Shown here piece after piece: positions 24,339 to 35,215 of a stretch of 64,000 bases of DNA (its first letter is position 1; each line of letters opens with the position of its first letter). A model generated the notes under the pieces. That model was not told where the DNA came from and ran no database searches. It saw only the letters and a program-made list of their open reading frames with translations. The stretch is from NCBI GenBank assembly GCA_022495995.1, contig JAFEMH010001355.1:1-64000 (forward strand), in the 5' to 3' direction. Source of the DNA: Adenophora triphylla var. japonica (taxonomy: Eukaryota; Streptophyta; Magnoliopsida; Asterales; Campanulaceae). Made by a program: the position numbers and the translations under genes.

Positions 24339-24944
24339 AGACCCTCCCCCTCTCAAAAAGGGATCCCTCTTTTGGCCTACTGTTACTCTGCCAGTTTCTC
24401 TATGGACCACACACACTACAACACACACCTCTCTCTCTCCTAACCAAAATCCACCCAATTCTCCCTCAATTCCCTCTAATTCAACACAAGCCTTCCTCCA
24501 TCATTCAGATCCTCCATCAACCAATCCTCCCAAGCTCAACCAAGGTTCAGAAGCTATTTGTAGAAGGGTTCTATACCAGCTTTGGTATAGTATTCGTGGA
24601 TACTACAAGGGTAACACATCTAATCCCTCTTCACTCTCTTATTTTTGTCATTTCATAATTCAATAATCATAGTCTCATCTGATTTCAGTAATTCGACTCC
24701 ATCTGTCTGGATTACTAAAATCCAATCGCCATCTCTCTGTTTAATCATTGTGTTTTGTGTAATTGAATGCTTATGAGTTGAATTTATTGGAATTGGTGTT
24801 TGATTCCCAAGGGAGTGTGGATCTCTCCATATCCACACCCCTTTGGTTGAATTATTGTCGAATTGTTCATTTCCGAAGTTGAATCGATTGTATAATTAGA
24901 TCTGTGTTGGCTTCTGGTTCTTCCGTGAGCAGCTTGTCAGATCT

Positions 24945-25050
24945 CTGCAGATGGACACTTTGTGTCACGCGACACATCGTGTCTGGGTAGATCTTGTGTC
25001 ACGCGACACATCTAGCCAGACATGTTATGTGTCACACGACACATCTTGTC
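24945..25050 (+). repeat. Three short inverted repeats GTGTCACGCGACAC in D
   Basis: TGTGTCACGCGACACA occurs at about 24960-24975 and 24999-25014, and TGTGTCACACGACACA at about 25028-25043. Each has GTGTC and GACAC arms around a four-base centre. A related GTGTCACGCGACAA occurs near 24257-24270. They resemble in spacing and CG-rich centre the paired palindromes of elements B and C, with different arms. Confidence 0.7.
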
Positions 25051-25405
25051 GATTTGCAGAGATCAATTTCCCTTTGTAATCTGTTCTGATCTATGTAATT
25101 GGGATGTGGCCTCCCTAACCAAATGGTTCACAAGTTGTAAGATCTCAGTTCAATCAATAAAATTCATGTTTTACCACTCATGTTTGTTATCATTGTTTGC
25201 ACACACCTTGAATTATTTAGATGTTTAATTAGAAAGACTCGTCCACGAACGAGGCGTGTTGGGTGAACTCTCGGTTCTTTCCAACGCATAACCTGACCCC
25301 CGAACCCTTTTCTCTTTCAAAGGTTTTTCAAAGTGTACCTTAAAACATGGCGTGGAAACTCCTATTTTTTCATTTATTTCATTCGGCAAGCGCACATTCT
25401 GAGAC

Positions 25406-25454
25406 TTAGAGTGGTATTACTCTACTCTGATGGGTTCAGAATGGGGTGTCTACA
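25406..25454 (-). mobile_element. Element C 3' LTR, internal-side fragment
   Basis: This completes C's 3' LTR and matches 39511-39559 (TTAGAGTGGTATTACT through GGGGTGTCTACA). On the minus strand it is the LTR start TGTAGACACCCC. The bases beside it on the internal side (complement of 25455-25465, CCGAGGGGCTC) are the only candidate polypurine tract. Confidence 0.85.
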
Positions 25455-25811
25455 GAGCCCCTCGGCGACAAGTCTTATGGAAGAAGTCATGTTGACGATA
25501 GAAAAGACATCATTCTGGACATCGGGATGGTCAAGCCGCACGACTTCCTATGTATCTCTATCGGAGAATCAGACCAAAATGTATTTCGACTCCAAAACAC
25601 GAAAAAGCTTCTTTAGGTATTTTGAAAATCATTTGAAAATCGAGGAGATTTTATTTTTGAAAAGGCAAATTCATACTGAGGAATCAAATCATGACCCAAT
25701 TCTGAATATACTGTACGTCAAGATTCGCACATGCGGGCTCCAAACCTGTGGGGAAATATGTTAGAAAATAAAGGCTTACCTGTCCGGTCCTTTACATCCT
25801 GTTGGTTTTAT

Positions 25812-26062
25812 GACGATTCGCCTGTCTGGGCTCCGAATCGGGCTTTTGTCGGGGATGACAATTCACCTGTCGGGACGCTGAATCGGGCTTTTTGATGACG
25901 ATTCACCTGTCTGGGTTCTGAATCGGGCTTTTGATTTGACGATTCACCTGTCTGGGCTCTGAATTAGGATTTTTGATTTGACGATTCACCTGTCTGGGCT
26001 CTGAATTGGGCTTTTTGATTTGACGATTCACCTGTCTGGTCTCTGAATCATACGGGATGACT
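25812..26062 (+). repeat. 41-bp tandem repeat, six copies, beside the PMD gene
   Basis: Six copies start near 25812, 25857, 25898, 25938, 25980 and 26022. The core is GACGATTCACCTGTCTGGGC followed by TCTGAATCGGGCTTTT. Each contains GATTC and GAATC as inverted arms around about 15 bases. The block lies in the 3' untranslated part of element C and about 420 bases upstream of the opposite-strand PMD gene, so it could act on either. Confidence 0.9.
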
Positions 26063-26477
26063 TGATCTCTGGATCAGTCATTTCAGGTGACTGGATGCCG
26101 TATCGGGTGATTGTGCGCATGCCATGTTCGGCTCGTTTCGTGACTTGCGGTACCGATTTTTCTATGTTTCCTTGCTAGGGTATCACTTTCAAGGGTAAAT
26201 GTGTCAAAATTTTGAATTTTGACATTGCGCAGACGCTTATTGTCGAGGACAATTTTGTACTTTTCCAGGGGGTTTATCTTGCGCGGGAAAGTCTATATTG
26301 CGCAGGACAAGCACTGTCGAGGCAATAAAATAGCAGCTGCCTGTTTATTTTAAAACACCCATTTCAAACTTTTCTTTGCAAGTCCGATCCAAGGCACTTT
26401 TTTCTGAGATTTCTTGTGTGTCAAATGTTGATTTCTCTTCTCAATCAACATTTTAATCTTTCCTTCTTCCATTATCC

Positions 26478-28740
26478 GTGGCTCAAGAGATGAAAAATCC
26501 GACTTTTAGTAGCCATTTGCTTGGGAAGGATTATCCCCGGGACAACCTCACGTTCGATCGGCCTTCGCATATCTCATATGCTATCCGTGAGGGTTTGGTA
26601 AGAATCTCTTTCATGATCTTGTTTCATGCTTCGCATTGCATTGAATCCCTTTGCATGGAACCCCCAAATTCATCCATTTGGTCATTTTTCTAGAACTTGG
26701 TTCTATCATTGCATGCTTCATTTTTTGTTGATGTCGTTGGATATGTTGGTGTTGCATTGCCATGCGTATGAGTTCCCTACATATCTTGGATTGTAGGAGG
26801 GATTGATTTGGGTAGCCAAATGCTTCCTTGAACATGACTTTCTAGTGTGCACGCCAAGTGTTTGATGAAATGCCTCAATGAAATTTTTCTCTTATTTCCT
26901 TGAAGTTTTGCCATAGGTGATTTCTGACATCGCTCCCTTGTCTTTTCTCTATTTTGCAGCCGTATAGGGCGATCAAGAACTGTCGTGGAAGTGCCAAATT
27001 TGCCAAGGCTTTGTGGGACAAAGTCAAGGATTTGAACGGGGACCGAGCTCGGGTGGCTCAGACGGGGCTCCTTACTTTTGTTGATAATATACGTGGAATG
27101 AGGCGGATGCCTCAAGTCCTTCAAGCTATTAGGGAGAGGTGGTGGGACACTACCCACATGGTCCACCTTCACTTCGGGGAAGCTACGATGACCCTGACTA
27201 ATTTCCTGGCCATTACCGGGTTGGAATTTAAAGGCATTGCCCTTTCGAAGATTGGGGGGCTTCAAACCGGCGAATCCAGCTGAGTGGAGGCGGTTGATTG
27301 GCTTTGCCCTTAACAAGGTTAAGGGATTTGCTGCTGAGTTGTCGCCTCTTCGCGGTCAACTCGAGGCTTATGCTGACAAGCCTAATGCGGACACGGATCG
27401 GTTGGTGAGGGGTGCCCTCAGGTATATCTTATCAGAGACCATCTTTACTAACCATTCCTCCACGGCTCACCTTGCTCTTTTGGGGCTGCTGGAGGATCTG
27501 GACCTGGTGAGGACCTATGATTGGGGCTCAGCCGGACTAGCCTTCTGCTATCATGCCATGGATGAGGCATGTAGGCATACCAGGGTATCAGGGTATTCCT
27601 ACGCTTGGGAGGTACATTTTCTGACTTTCCTTGTTGTTTATCTGTACAATTTGCCTGTGCTTTGTATTGAATCTGTTGTGTTTTCTTGTACAGATATGGG
27701 GGTATGCCATCTTTTCGTTGCACAAGTTTGAGCTGGACAATCGCAATCCCAAGTTTTCGGATATCAAGAGGTGGAGCCACTCCAACCGGATCGTGGATGA
27801 GGCAGCGGGGGAGGATTGGACCCTGACCGTTGAAGAGGCACGGGCCTTACTGGATAGCTTCGAGTCTGAGCAGCTGGGTCTGTACCAGTGGGCCTTATTG
27901 GAGCGAGAGGTTCACCGTGCATGGGATGTCACCGATTTACAAAGGATATTGGTATCGCTGGAGGGGGATACCATGTATATTGGTGAGAGAGTCTTCCCTC
28001 AGCATGGCCGGGGTTCACTTCCATGGAGTGCCGGAGGATCCGCCCAGGGCGATGGATCCTACCCATTTTTTCCCTGACGGGGATTATGCCAATTTCATGA
28101 ATGGCTATGAGGCGACGGACTGTGTGGTCCGAGGGGCTTCATATGAGGAGTTCTTGCCTCGCTTGATGGGTCCCCTTGTGGTGGGCAGCAAGCGGTCACG
28201 TGCTCGAGCTTCTACTTCCGCCTCTGCATCAGGCTCGTCAGCCCCAAGCTCTTCATCACAGTATGTGGGTCCCGTGCAGCTTGTGCCAGACTATGGTCCT
28301 CCGAGCTTTACTTATATGATGGGAGTATGCAAATGGTGGGTCATATTGCGATCCCGGATCAAATTCCGGAGGGTTATCGTCGCCCTCCCCATGCGTCTTT
28401 GGTACATTTCTGTTTATATTTTTTCTCGTATCGTCCATATATGTGTATATGTCCAATTTCCTCTGAGTATCTCTCTTTGTCTAACAGGTCATCACGTCCA
28501 CGGAGGATTATGGACCGCAAGGCAGAAGACGAGGATGGGCGGCTTGATGGGCTATGGTGCTCTGGATCTATCCTCGAGGAGGCTATTTCAAAAGGCGGCT
28601 TCTGGCGGCGTCGACGATAGCCTCATGCGGTGACCGGCCGCTCTCACAGAGCTGCAAGCGGTCTGGGAGGGATGGTATGCCACGGCGGCAATGGTGGATG
28701 ACATGGTGGAGGAGCCGGGGCAAACTCGGGGAAACTTAAT
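26478..28740 (+). pseudogene. Element C opposite-strand gene, plant mobile domain, spliced
   Basis: The gene runs opposite to C's gag-pol. Exon 1 is 26478-26597 (40 codons, MAQEMKNPTFSSHLLGKDYP..), with donor GTAAG at 26598 and acceptor TTTTGCAG ending at 26959. Exon 2 (26960-27611) holds the PMD signature: IRERWWDTTHMVHLHFGEAT then TLTNFLAITGLEFKGIAL (27127-27243), followed by LIGFALNKVKGF and RYILSETIFTNHSS. A second intron, 27612-27693, has GTACAT and TTGTACAG ends; exon 3 begins IWGYAIFSLHKFELD. Both introns fall between codons. A likely third intron lies near 28404-28487. Two one-base slips break the frame: in a run of six G near 27254 and near 28015. The tail is Ser-rich (ASTSASASGSSAPSSSSQ). 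The role of such TE-borne PMD genes is unknown. Confidence 0.75.
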
Positions 28741-29059
28741 GGCGTGATCCCCTTTTATCCCTCATTCATTTCTTGAGAACTTGTAAATATTGGCCGGGTT
28801 GGCCCAGACAATTTTCTTTTCTTGTACCTGTTAGCAAGTAGGGAGCAAAACAACAAAACTTTCTTAATTCTTAATCCTAGGTCTAATAAATTTTTTAACT
28901 TTCTCAACTTTTGTGGTGGAATGAAATGACCAATTTAGGTCAAGGTTTTGAGCCTAGTTTTGATGCATGTAATGCATATTAGGAATTGTATTTGTAGGTT
29001 TCGAGACTAGCTTCGGGGCTTGATCATTCATTTGTGCAGGAGGGCTGCTGATTTTTCCG
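28741..29059 (+). other. Spacer between the two opposite-strand genes of C
   Basis: AT-rich non-coding sequence, probably the 3' end of the PMD gene and upstream DNA of the next. I see no frame. Confidence 0.5.
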
Positions 29060-29163
29060 AAGGGTTGTATCGCGCGGGACAAGGTGTCTCGCGCGAGACA
29101 CGCTACTCAGGAGGAGTTCTTTTCTTCTTCGAGCAGGATTCTGCCAGTTTTCCCTTATATAAA
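29060..29163 (+). promoter_or_regulatory. Promoter of the opposite-strand DUF7745-like gene in C
   Basis: TATATAAA at 29156-29163 lies 130 bases before the ATG at 29293. Upstream sits the perfect palindrome GTGTCTCGCGCGAGACAC (29084-29101) and, 15 bases before it, the half-decayed ATCGCGCGGGAC (29069-29080). The same pair arrangement occurs in C's LTR and leader, which suggests shared control of the forward and opposite-strand transcripts. Confidence 0.6.
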
Positions 29164-29292
29164 CACCCTATAGTCCGGCCAGATAACTCATTCCAGCCTC
29201 TCAAACTCTAGAGATATCTTGTTAGGGTCAAATTCTTGCCTTCTTTTCCAACCTTGTGATCCTGGGCTTCCAAGGAGATCGTTCCAACGTCC

Positions 29293-31490
29293 ATGATTGT
29301 CGATGATTTTTCTCTGCCGCCCGATGTAGTCGAAGCCTTCAAGCAAGCATCAAGGAATTTTGTGAGATCGTTTTATAATCGATCTCGCAATAAGTTTATT
29401 GCAGAATTTGGATTCAGAATCCTTTTCACTTTGAAGAATTTCCAACCGGATTGGAATCTTCTGTAGGGTGCTGCTAAATTTTGGGATCCTTCTGTTCATC
29501 TCTTTAATTTCTCTCTTAATGAGATGGTGCCCATCAGAGGAAGACTGCTATTATCTTGGATATGCCCTTGGTTTGGTGAAATTGTTGTTCCTAAGTTCGA
29601 TAGGAACCATTCGCAAGCTTTGAACGAATTGTTAGTGGATCCCCCTTGACACTTCGCTTCGAGTTGGTTCACCGCGAGATGGAGGTAGATTGCTCTTCCT
29701 TTCTGGCACGCTTCGGTGAGGATTTAGATGACGAGGCTTTATGTGTTTTCAAATGGAATTTCTTGGCTCTTTCTCTTTTTAGAGATGTTTTGTTCACATG
29801 CAGGTGTGGCTTGGTTGACTCCCAATTGGTGGAAATCGTTCTGCAGACTAGGAAACGTTCTAGGAACATCATTCCATTAATACTTGGTGAGAACCTTCAT
29901 GGTCTTGATGAGCTGCATAAGACCGGTGTTATGACTCAAGGGAGTCCTCTTTTGTTGACTATTTGGCTCAGGGAACATCTCAAGTTGGTAGCCCCTCCGT
30001 TGGAGTATTCTCCTTTTACGTATCATATGAGGAAGCTTGCGATCCAAGGATCTTTCGGTAGATGGAGTGGGCTAAGCCGGTTACGGAGGCCACCGCTGTG
30101 AGGCATTATTTGGTGTCCGCCTTATTGGAGGTTGAACAAGTATGTTTCCAATACCAGGGATTTTAACGGGGTTGTGCTTTCGGGCTTGCGAGATTCCTCT
30201 TTTTACCTTCCCCAATCGGGTGCTTTGTCGGTTCGGTCAACGGCGGGGATACTTATCTTTTCGAAGAGGATCCTCTGCGTGAAGTCATGCTGTGTTGGTT
30301 TTGGAGTTTGCGAAGGTGCTAGCTCAAGCATGGGGTGAAGGAACTAGTCGAGATCGTTGGTCGAACCTTTGGACTTTTGATGCAAGCGTTTTCTTATACG
30401 ACAAGTACTTAGATTGGAGTTACTCCATAGTGGTCACCCAAGTGCGGAGAAGATTGATGATCTGCGACTTTCAACCTAGGAGATTCCTTCGTGACGACGG
30501 TATTTTGAGGAAGGAGTGAGGCTCAATCTGATCACGCTAATGTCACGGATTGATCCAACCCAAGATTTTCTTGATGGGGATTGGTACGAGAGACGAGGTA
30601 AGGGTCTTCCCGGAAAGATGAAAGCTTTGGATAGGCCTAATGTCTTCCAAGAGGCTTTTGGAATCTGTTTTTTACTCGCCTTGAGGGATGCTCGCCTTGG
30701 AGGTTCCCGAATCACAAGAGAGATCGAGATGGCGGGAGCGATCATGTCCGTCGGCCTACCAAGTCAATGAAAGGCTAGATCCTAGAGAGTACATAGAGAT
30801 TGCCTTTGATAGATCATTAGTTTTATTTATTAGTATTTTTTTTAGATTGTTAGCTTAGCAAATTAGTCGTTATCGTTAGAATTTTCCTTTTGTTATTAAT
30901 AAAATGCATTCGATTAATAAAATGACGAGTTTGATTTATTTATTTGATTTGACCGAACCCGAAGGTGCCCTACGTTCCTCTTTCACAACCCGATTAAATA
31001 AGAGGCTCGGGTCGGTTTGGAGTTTGCGAAGGTGCTAGCTCAAGCATGGGGTGAAGGAACTAGTCGAGATCGTTGGTCGAACCTTTGGACTTTTGATGCA
31101 AGCGTTTTCTTATCTGACAAGTACTTAGATTGGGTTCTCCATAGTGGTCACCCAAGTGCGGAGAAGATTGATGATCTGCGACTTTCACTTCTAGGAGATT
31201 CCTTCGTGACGAGCAGTATTTTGAGAAGGAGTGAGGCTCAATCTGATCCTGCTAATGTACGGATTGATCCAACCCAAGATTTTCTTGATGGGGATTGGTA
31301 CGAGAGACGAGGTAAGGGTCTTCCCGGAAAGATGAAAGCTTTGGATAGGCCTAATGTCTTCAAGAGGCTTTCAGAATCTGTTTTTACTCGCCTTGAGGGA
31401 TGCTCTGCTTCGGAGGTTCCAAATCACAAGAGAGATCGAGATGACGGGAGCGATCATGTCCGTCGGCCTACCAAGTCAATGAAAGGCTAG
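29293..31490 (+). pseudogene. Element C opposite-strand gene, DUF7745-like, broken
   Basis: Starts MIVDDFSLPPDVVEAFKQAS at 29293 and reads to an in-frame TAG at 29464. It resumes as KFWDPSVHLFNFSLNEMVPI, then in other frames NIIPLILGENLHGLDELHK (29858-29914), IWLREHLKLVAPPLEYSPF (29961-30017), NKYVSNTRDFNGVVLSGLR and EFAKVLAQAWGEGTSRDRWS. The second copy of the duplicated 3' part (31017-31490) is open for 157 codons to a stop. Order and motifs match 62623-64000 of element B. Known only as a plant-specific domain family in my memory (DUF7745); the function is unknown. It runs opposite to C's gag-pol. Confidence 0.65.
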
Positions 31491-31734
31491 ATCCTAGAGA
31501 GTACATAGAGATTGCCTTTGATAGATCATTAGTTTTATTTATTAGTATTTTTTTTAGATTGTTAGCTTAGCAAATTAGTCGTTATCGTTAGAATTTTCCT
31601 TTTGTTATTAATAAAATGCATTCGATTAATAAAATGACAGGATTTGATTTATTTATTTGATTTGACCGAACCCGAAGGCTGCCTACGTTCCTCTTTTACA
31701 GCAATTAAATAAGAGACTCAGGTCTAACGTAGTT
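30303..31734 (+). repeat. 716-bp tandem duplication inside element C
   Basis: 30303-31018 is repeated directly at 31019-31734. Both copies start GGAGTTTGCGAAGGTGCTAG and contain the 3' half of the DUF7745-like gene plus its AT-rich 3' flank up to CCTACGTTCCTCTTT. They differ by scattered substitutions and small indels, for example ATACGACAAG versus ATCTGACAAG. Element B has a single copy, so the duplication is specific to C. Confidence 0.9.
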
Positions 31735-31963
31735 CATTTTTTAGAGAAAAAGACAAAAACTCGATTTCGAGTTACGAAGGTAGTCTCGCGCGAGACAAGG
31801 TCTCTTTTTTTTTTAATGCACACCCTGGCTTTTGCCTAGATCACCTTTTTAGGTTTTCAGTCTAGCGGGCTTCTTTTCTTGTGCAAGCTCTGATTTTTGC
31901 CTAGGCCGCCCCTTTCTGGAACTTTCAACCTAGCAAGCGATTTTTATTTTTTAAGAGGCCAAG
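31735..31963 (-). other. Element C spacer after integrase, with CG palindrome
   Basis: The segment has a perfect palindrome GTCTCGCGCGAGAC at 31783-31796, a T-run at 31806-31816 and AT-rich sequence. The matching position in element B (62290-62330) holds ATCTCGCGCGAGAT. No gene is visible. Confidence 0.6.
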
Positions 31964-33060
31964 TCACGCGAAATACTTCTTGAGCTTATCCATGTTGACC
32001 GGCTTCGGTAGTTGATCTCTGTCTAAGTCCACCAGTTGAAGGGCTCCCCCAGAGAATAGCTTCTTCACGATGTAGGGTCCTATCCATCTCGATCCCCACT
32101 TTCCTAGAGGGTTGAAAGGTCCAAGGCGGTGTTCGCGGAGAACCAGTTCGCCGACCTTTATGTTCCTTGTCTTGACCTTTTTGTTGAAAGCTCTTGCCAT
32201 TCTCCTCTGGTAAGCTTGAGTGTGCTCGGCTTCTCTCAGCCTTCTTTCATCTAGCAGGGCTAGTTCTTCATATCTGTTTTCTAACCAGTCGACTTCATTC
32301 ACTTGGTTTTCTAGGAGAACCCTTAGTGAAGGTATTTCTAGCTCTATCGGCAGGACGACTTCCATTCCGTATGCAAGGGCATATGGGGTTTCACCTAGTC
32401 GCTCGACCGGCGCGGTATCCCCAAAGTGCGAAGGGTAGCTTGTCGGGCCAATCCTTTCCAGTGACTGCCATTTTTCTGATGATAATTTCAATCGTTTTAT
32501 TTGCGGCTTCAACTGCTCCGTTCGTCTGAGGCATGTAGGGAGAAGACTTGTGCCTTACGATTTTGTATTCTGTCAAGAGATGATCAGTTTCTTTCTCAAA
32601 GTGGGAGCCGTTATCGGATATCATCTCTTGTGGCACACCATATCGGCAAATGATGTTGTGCTAGATAAATTCTACTACCTTTCTGGCATTCAAGATTTTT
32701 TAGGAGGCGGCCTCGGTCCATTTAGTGAAATAGTCGATGGCTACTAGTACGAAACAGTTCCCGTTGGTTCCTGGAGGTGTAACCTTTCCAATCATGTCTA
32801 TGCCCCATGTTGAGAAACGGGGGACGTCATGAGTACAAAGAAGGAAGGCGGTGCATGCTGAAGGTTGGTGTGTATCTGACACTTATGGTATTTCTTAACC
32901 ATGTTGGTGCAATCGGCTTCCATGGTTAACCAAAAGTACCCTTGTCTCTGATGATCTTCTTGGCGAGCATGTTTCCGCTCATGTGGGTTCCGCATACTCC
33001 TTGATGAATATGGTCCATTATTTCTTGGGCCTCTTCTTCGGTGGCGCAAAGGAGGTTCCT
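31964..33060 (-). pseudogene. pol: Element C integrase
   Basis: On the minus strand: HHCC zinc-binding part near 33030-32880 (GYFWLTMEAD, KKYHKCQ), then WGIDMIGKVTPPGTNGNCFV and LVAIDYFTKWTEA (32810-32706) with the first catalytic Asp. QEMISDNGSHFEKE (32632-32590) gives the second Asp and TNGAVEAANKTIE (32530-32490) the Glu. The tail includes GETPYALAYGMEVVLPIELE and KVGELVLREHRLGPFNPLGK, ending MDKLKKYFA with a stop at 31964. The last piece, 32512-31964, is 182 codons. Two or three frame changes separate the parts. Confidence 0.85.
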
Positions 33061-34200
33061 CTAGGAGTATTTTTTGAATAGACGGTCAGCAATGATGATG
33101 TAATTGGCTGCCAGCCTTTTAAGGGCAACTTGAGTTTTCTTGTCGGCTTCAGGCGGGACGGTTCCATCTAGGATGAAATGCCAAATGTCATAGTACCATG
33201 GTTTCTTTTCGGAGTCCTCAATGGTGGCGCATTTGGATAACCATTTATCTTTGCAGTCATGAAGTTCTATGACGGCACAGTAGGCAGGAGTTGCTCGCCG
33301 AGTTATTTTGAAGGGTTTTACTGCCTTTCCTGCAGGGATTTCGACTAAGGAAGCAAGTGTAGCCAACGCATCTGCAAACCGATTTTTTTCTCTAGGGAGG
33401 TAGTGAAATGAGACGTCTTGGAATTGTTGCACCAACTCTTGGAGGTGGGCATTGTATCTTTAAAGGGTTGGATCTTGGATCCTCCACTTCTTCGGTGTCT
33501 GATTAATGATCAACTGGGAGTCCCCAAATACCTCGATTTCAGTCACATTGCGTTCTAGGGCTGCTTCGAGTCCTGCTATGCAAGCTTCGTATTCGATAGT
33601 GTTATTAGTGGCGCCAAAGTCGAGACGTATTGCTAGCGGAGTATAGATGTCGTCGGGATCTACCAATAGCATTCTGATGCCATAACCTTTCTTATTGGCT
33701 GCGCCATCGAAAAATAATTGCCACTTATTTTTGTCCTCTATACTCATGATGTCCTCATCAGGGAATCGCGGGTCTTCCCCCTTCACTTCGTCGCAAGGAA
33801 ATTCGGCTAACTGATCTGCGAATACACTGCCCCTGACGGATTTCTGAGTGACGTAAGTGATATCATACCCCGCGAGCATGAAATACCACTTGTCTAGGCG
33901 CGAAGACAAATCGGATTTGTCTAAGATGTATTTTAAAGGATCCATTCGCGCGATGAGGCGAATTGGGAATGCTTCCATGTAGTGCTTTAGTCTCTGTGTT
34001 ACCCAGACAAGCGACTTGTCGAGTGGAGAGTAGTTGATTTCACTGCCTTGGAATCGACGGCTGACAAAGTATATTGCATTTTTTGTGTGCAAAGTTGGTT
34101 GTTCTTGAGCAAGCATAGCCCCTAGTGCATTGTCAGTAACCGTGAGGTAGAGTTTCAAGGGTTTCACCTTGTGCGGTCGAACCAAGATAGGTGAGGAAGT
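33061..34200 (-). pseudogene. pol: Element C RNase H pair
   Basis: The frame 34185-33460 (241 codons) holds the RT-linked RNase H (LKLYLTVTDNALGAMLAQ, NAIYFVSRRFQGSEINYS, DPLKYILDKSDLSSRLDKWY) followed by the archaeal-type one (WQLFFDGAANKKGYGI, NTIEYEACIAGLEAALERN, EIEVFGDSQLIINQ). The next frame, 33435-33061, finishes it with FHYLPREKNRFADALATLAS, giving the last Asp of the D-E-D-D set. The join between the frames at about 33450 is a short deletion or stop. The tail leads into integrase. Confidence 0.85.
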
Positions 34201-35215
34201 TAAGTAGTGCTTAACTTCCTTTAATGCCTCTTGACATTCCTTGGTCCATTCTTGAGGTACATTTTTCTTGAGTAGCTTGTAGCTTAAAGATAGGATCGCA
34301 CATTGTAGTCAGCTGATTGATGAATCGACTGATGTACTGGAGTCTGCCCATGAATCCTTTTACTTCTTTCTGTGTTCTCGGTGGTGGCATGTCTATGATG
34401 GCCTTTATCTTGGTGGGATCTGCTTCTATGCCACATTTGGTGACCATGTATCCCAGGACTTTTCCTTTGACCACCCCAAATGAGCATTTTGCGGGGTTGA
34501 GCCTCATCTTGTGTTGTCTCAGTCGATTGAAGAATTTTCTGAGATCTCTGAAGTGATGACCATCTGTCCCTTTGGAGTGAATAATCATGTCGTCCACGTA
34601 TACCTCTATTTCTTTGTGGATCATGTCGTGAAAGAGTGTCGTGACTGCCCTTTAATAAGTAGCCCCGACGTTCTTCAGACCAAAAGGCATAACCGTATAA
34701 CAGAACGTCCCCCAAGGTATGGTGAACGCTGTTTTGTGTTGGTCTTCTTCTGCCATGAGAATTTGATTGTACCCTACGAAACCATCCACGAATGAGCGGA
34801 CTTCGAAAGTCGCTGTAGCATCGACCAGCATGTCTATGTTTGGTAGCGGAAAGTCATCTTTAGGGGATGCCTTGTTCAAGTCTCTGAAGTTGACACAGAC
34901 TCGTATTTTTTCATTTTATATGGCCACTTGCACTGTATTGGCCAGCCATTCTAGATATTCGATCACCTTAATGAACCCCACGTTTAGGAGTTTCATGATC
35001 TCCTCTTTCACTTGCATTGACCATTTGGGCTTAATTCTACCCAGTTTTTGCTTGAGTGGTTTGGCGTTAGGTAGCAGCGATATCTTGTGCTCTACAATCG
35101 ACTGATTTAACCCTGGCATATCTTTATATGACCAAGCGAAAACGTCGACATATTCTCTGAGGAGCTGCGTTAGGGTTTCTCTGTCTTCCTCCTTGAAGAA
35201 GCTACCGATCTTTGT
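34201..35215 (-). pseudogene. pol: Element C reverse transcriptase
   Basis: In minus order: REYVDVFAWSYKDMPG (35165-35115), KEEIMKLLNVGFIKVIEY (35005-34950), then after a break NKASPKDDFPLPNIDML (34879-34830), FEVRSFVDGFVGYNQIL, CYTVMPFGLKNVGATY (34700-34655), IEVYVDDMIIHSKGTDG (34612-34560) with the catalytic Y-V-D-D, MRLNPAKCSFGVVKGKVLGY and FMGRLQYISRFINQLTTMCD. Breaks occur at 34916, 34655 and 34211. Element B carries the same domain. Confidence 0.87.

Larger units (their letters stand above)
23995..25400 (+). mobile_element. D, solo LTR of an Ogre-like family
   Basis: A 1406-base insertion sits in element C's 3' LTR between GAGAC copies (23990-23994 and 25401-25405). It begins TGTAAGTACGCCAATCC, like element A's LTR start, and its downstream part AGAAAGACTCGTCCACG..GAGGCG parallels A's. 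It has TATAAATA at 24331-24338 and AC- and CT-rich microsatellites at 24409-24440. No internal domain follows, so it is a solo LTR. The right end, GCGCACATTCT, lacks the usual CA, so the exact edge is uncertain by a few bases. Confidence 0.75.

Noticed and set aside
26478..28740. PMD gene as a host gene of the MAIN type
   Set aside because: It lies inside element C between integrase and 3' LTR, and element A has the same gene in the same place.
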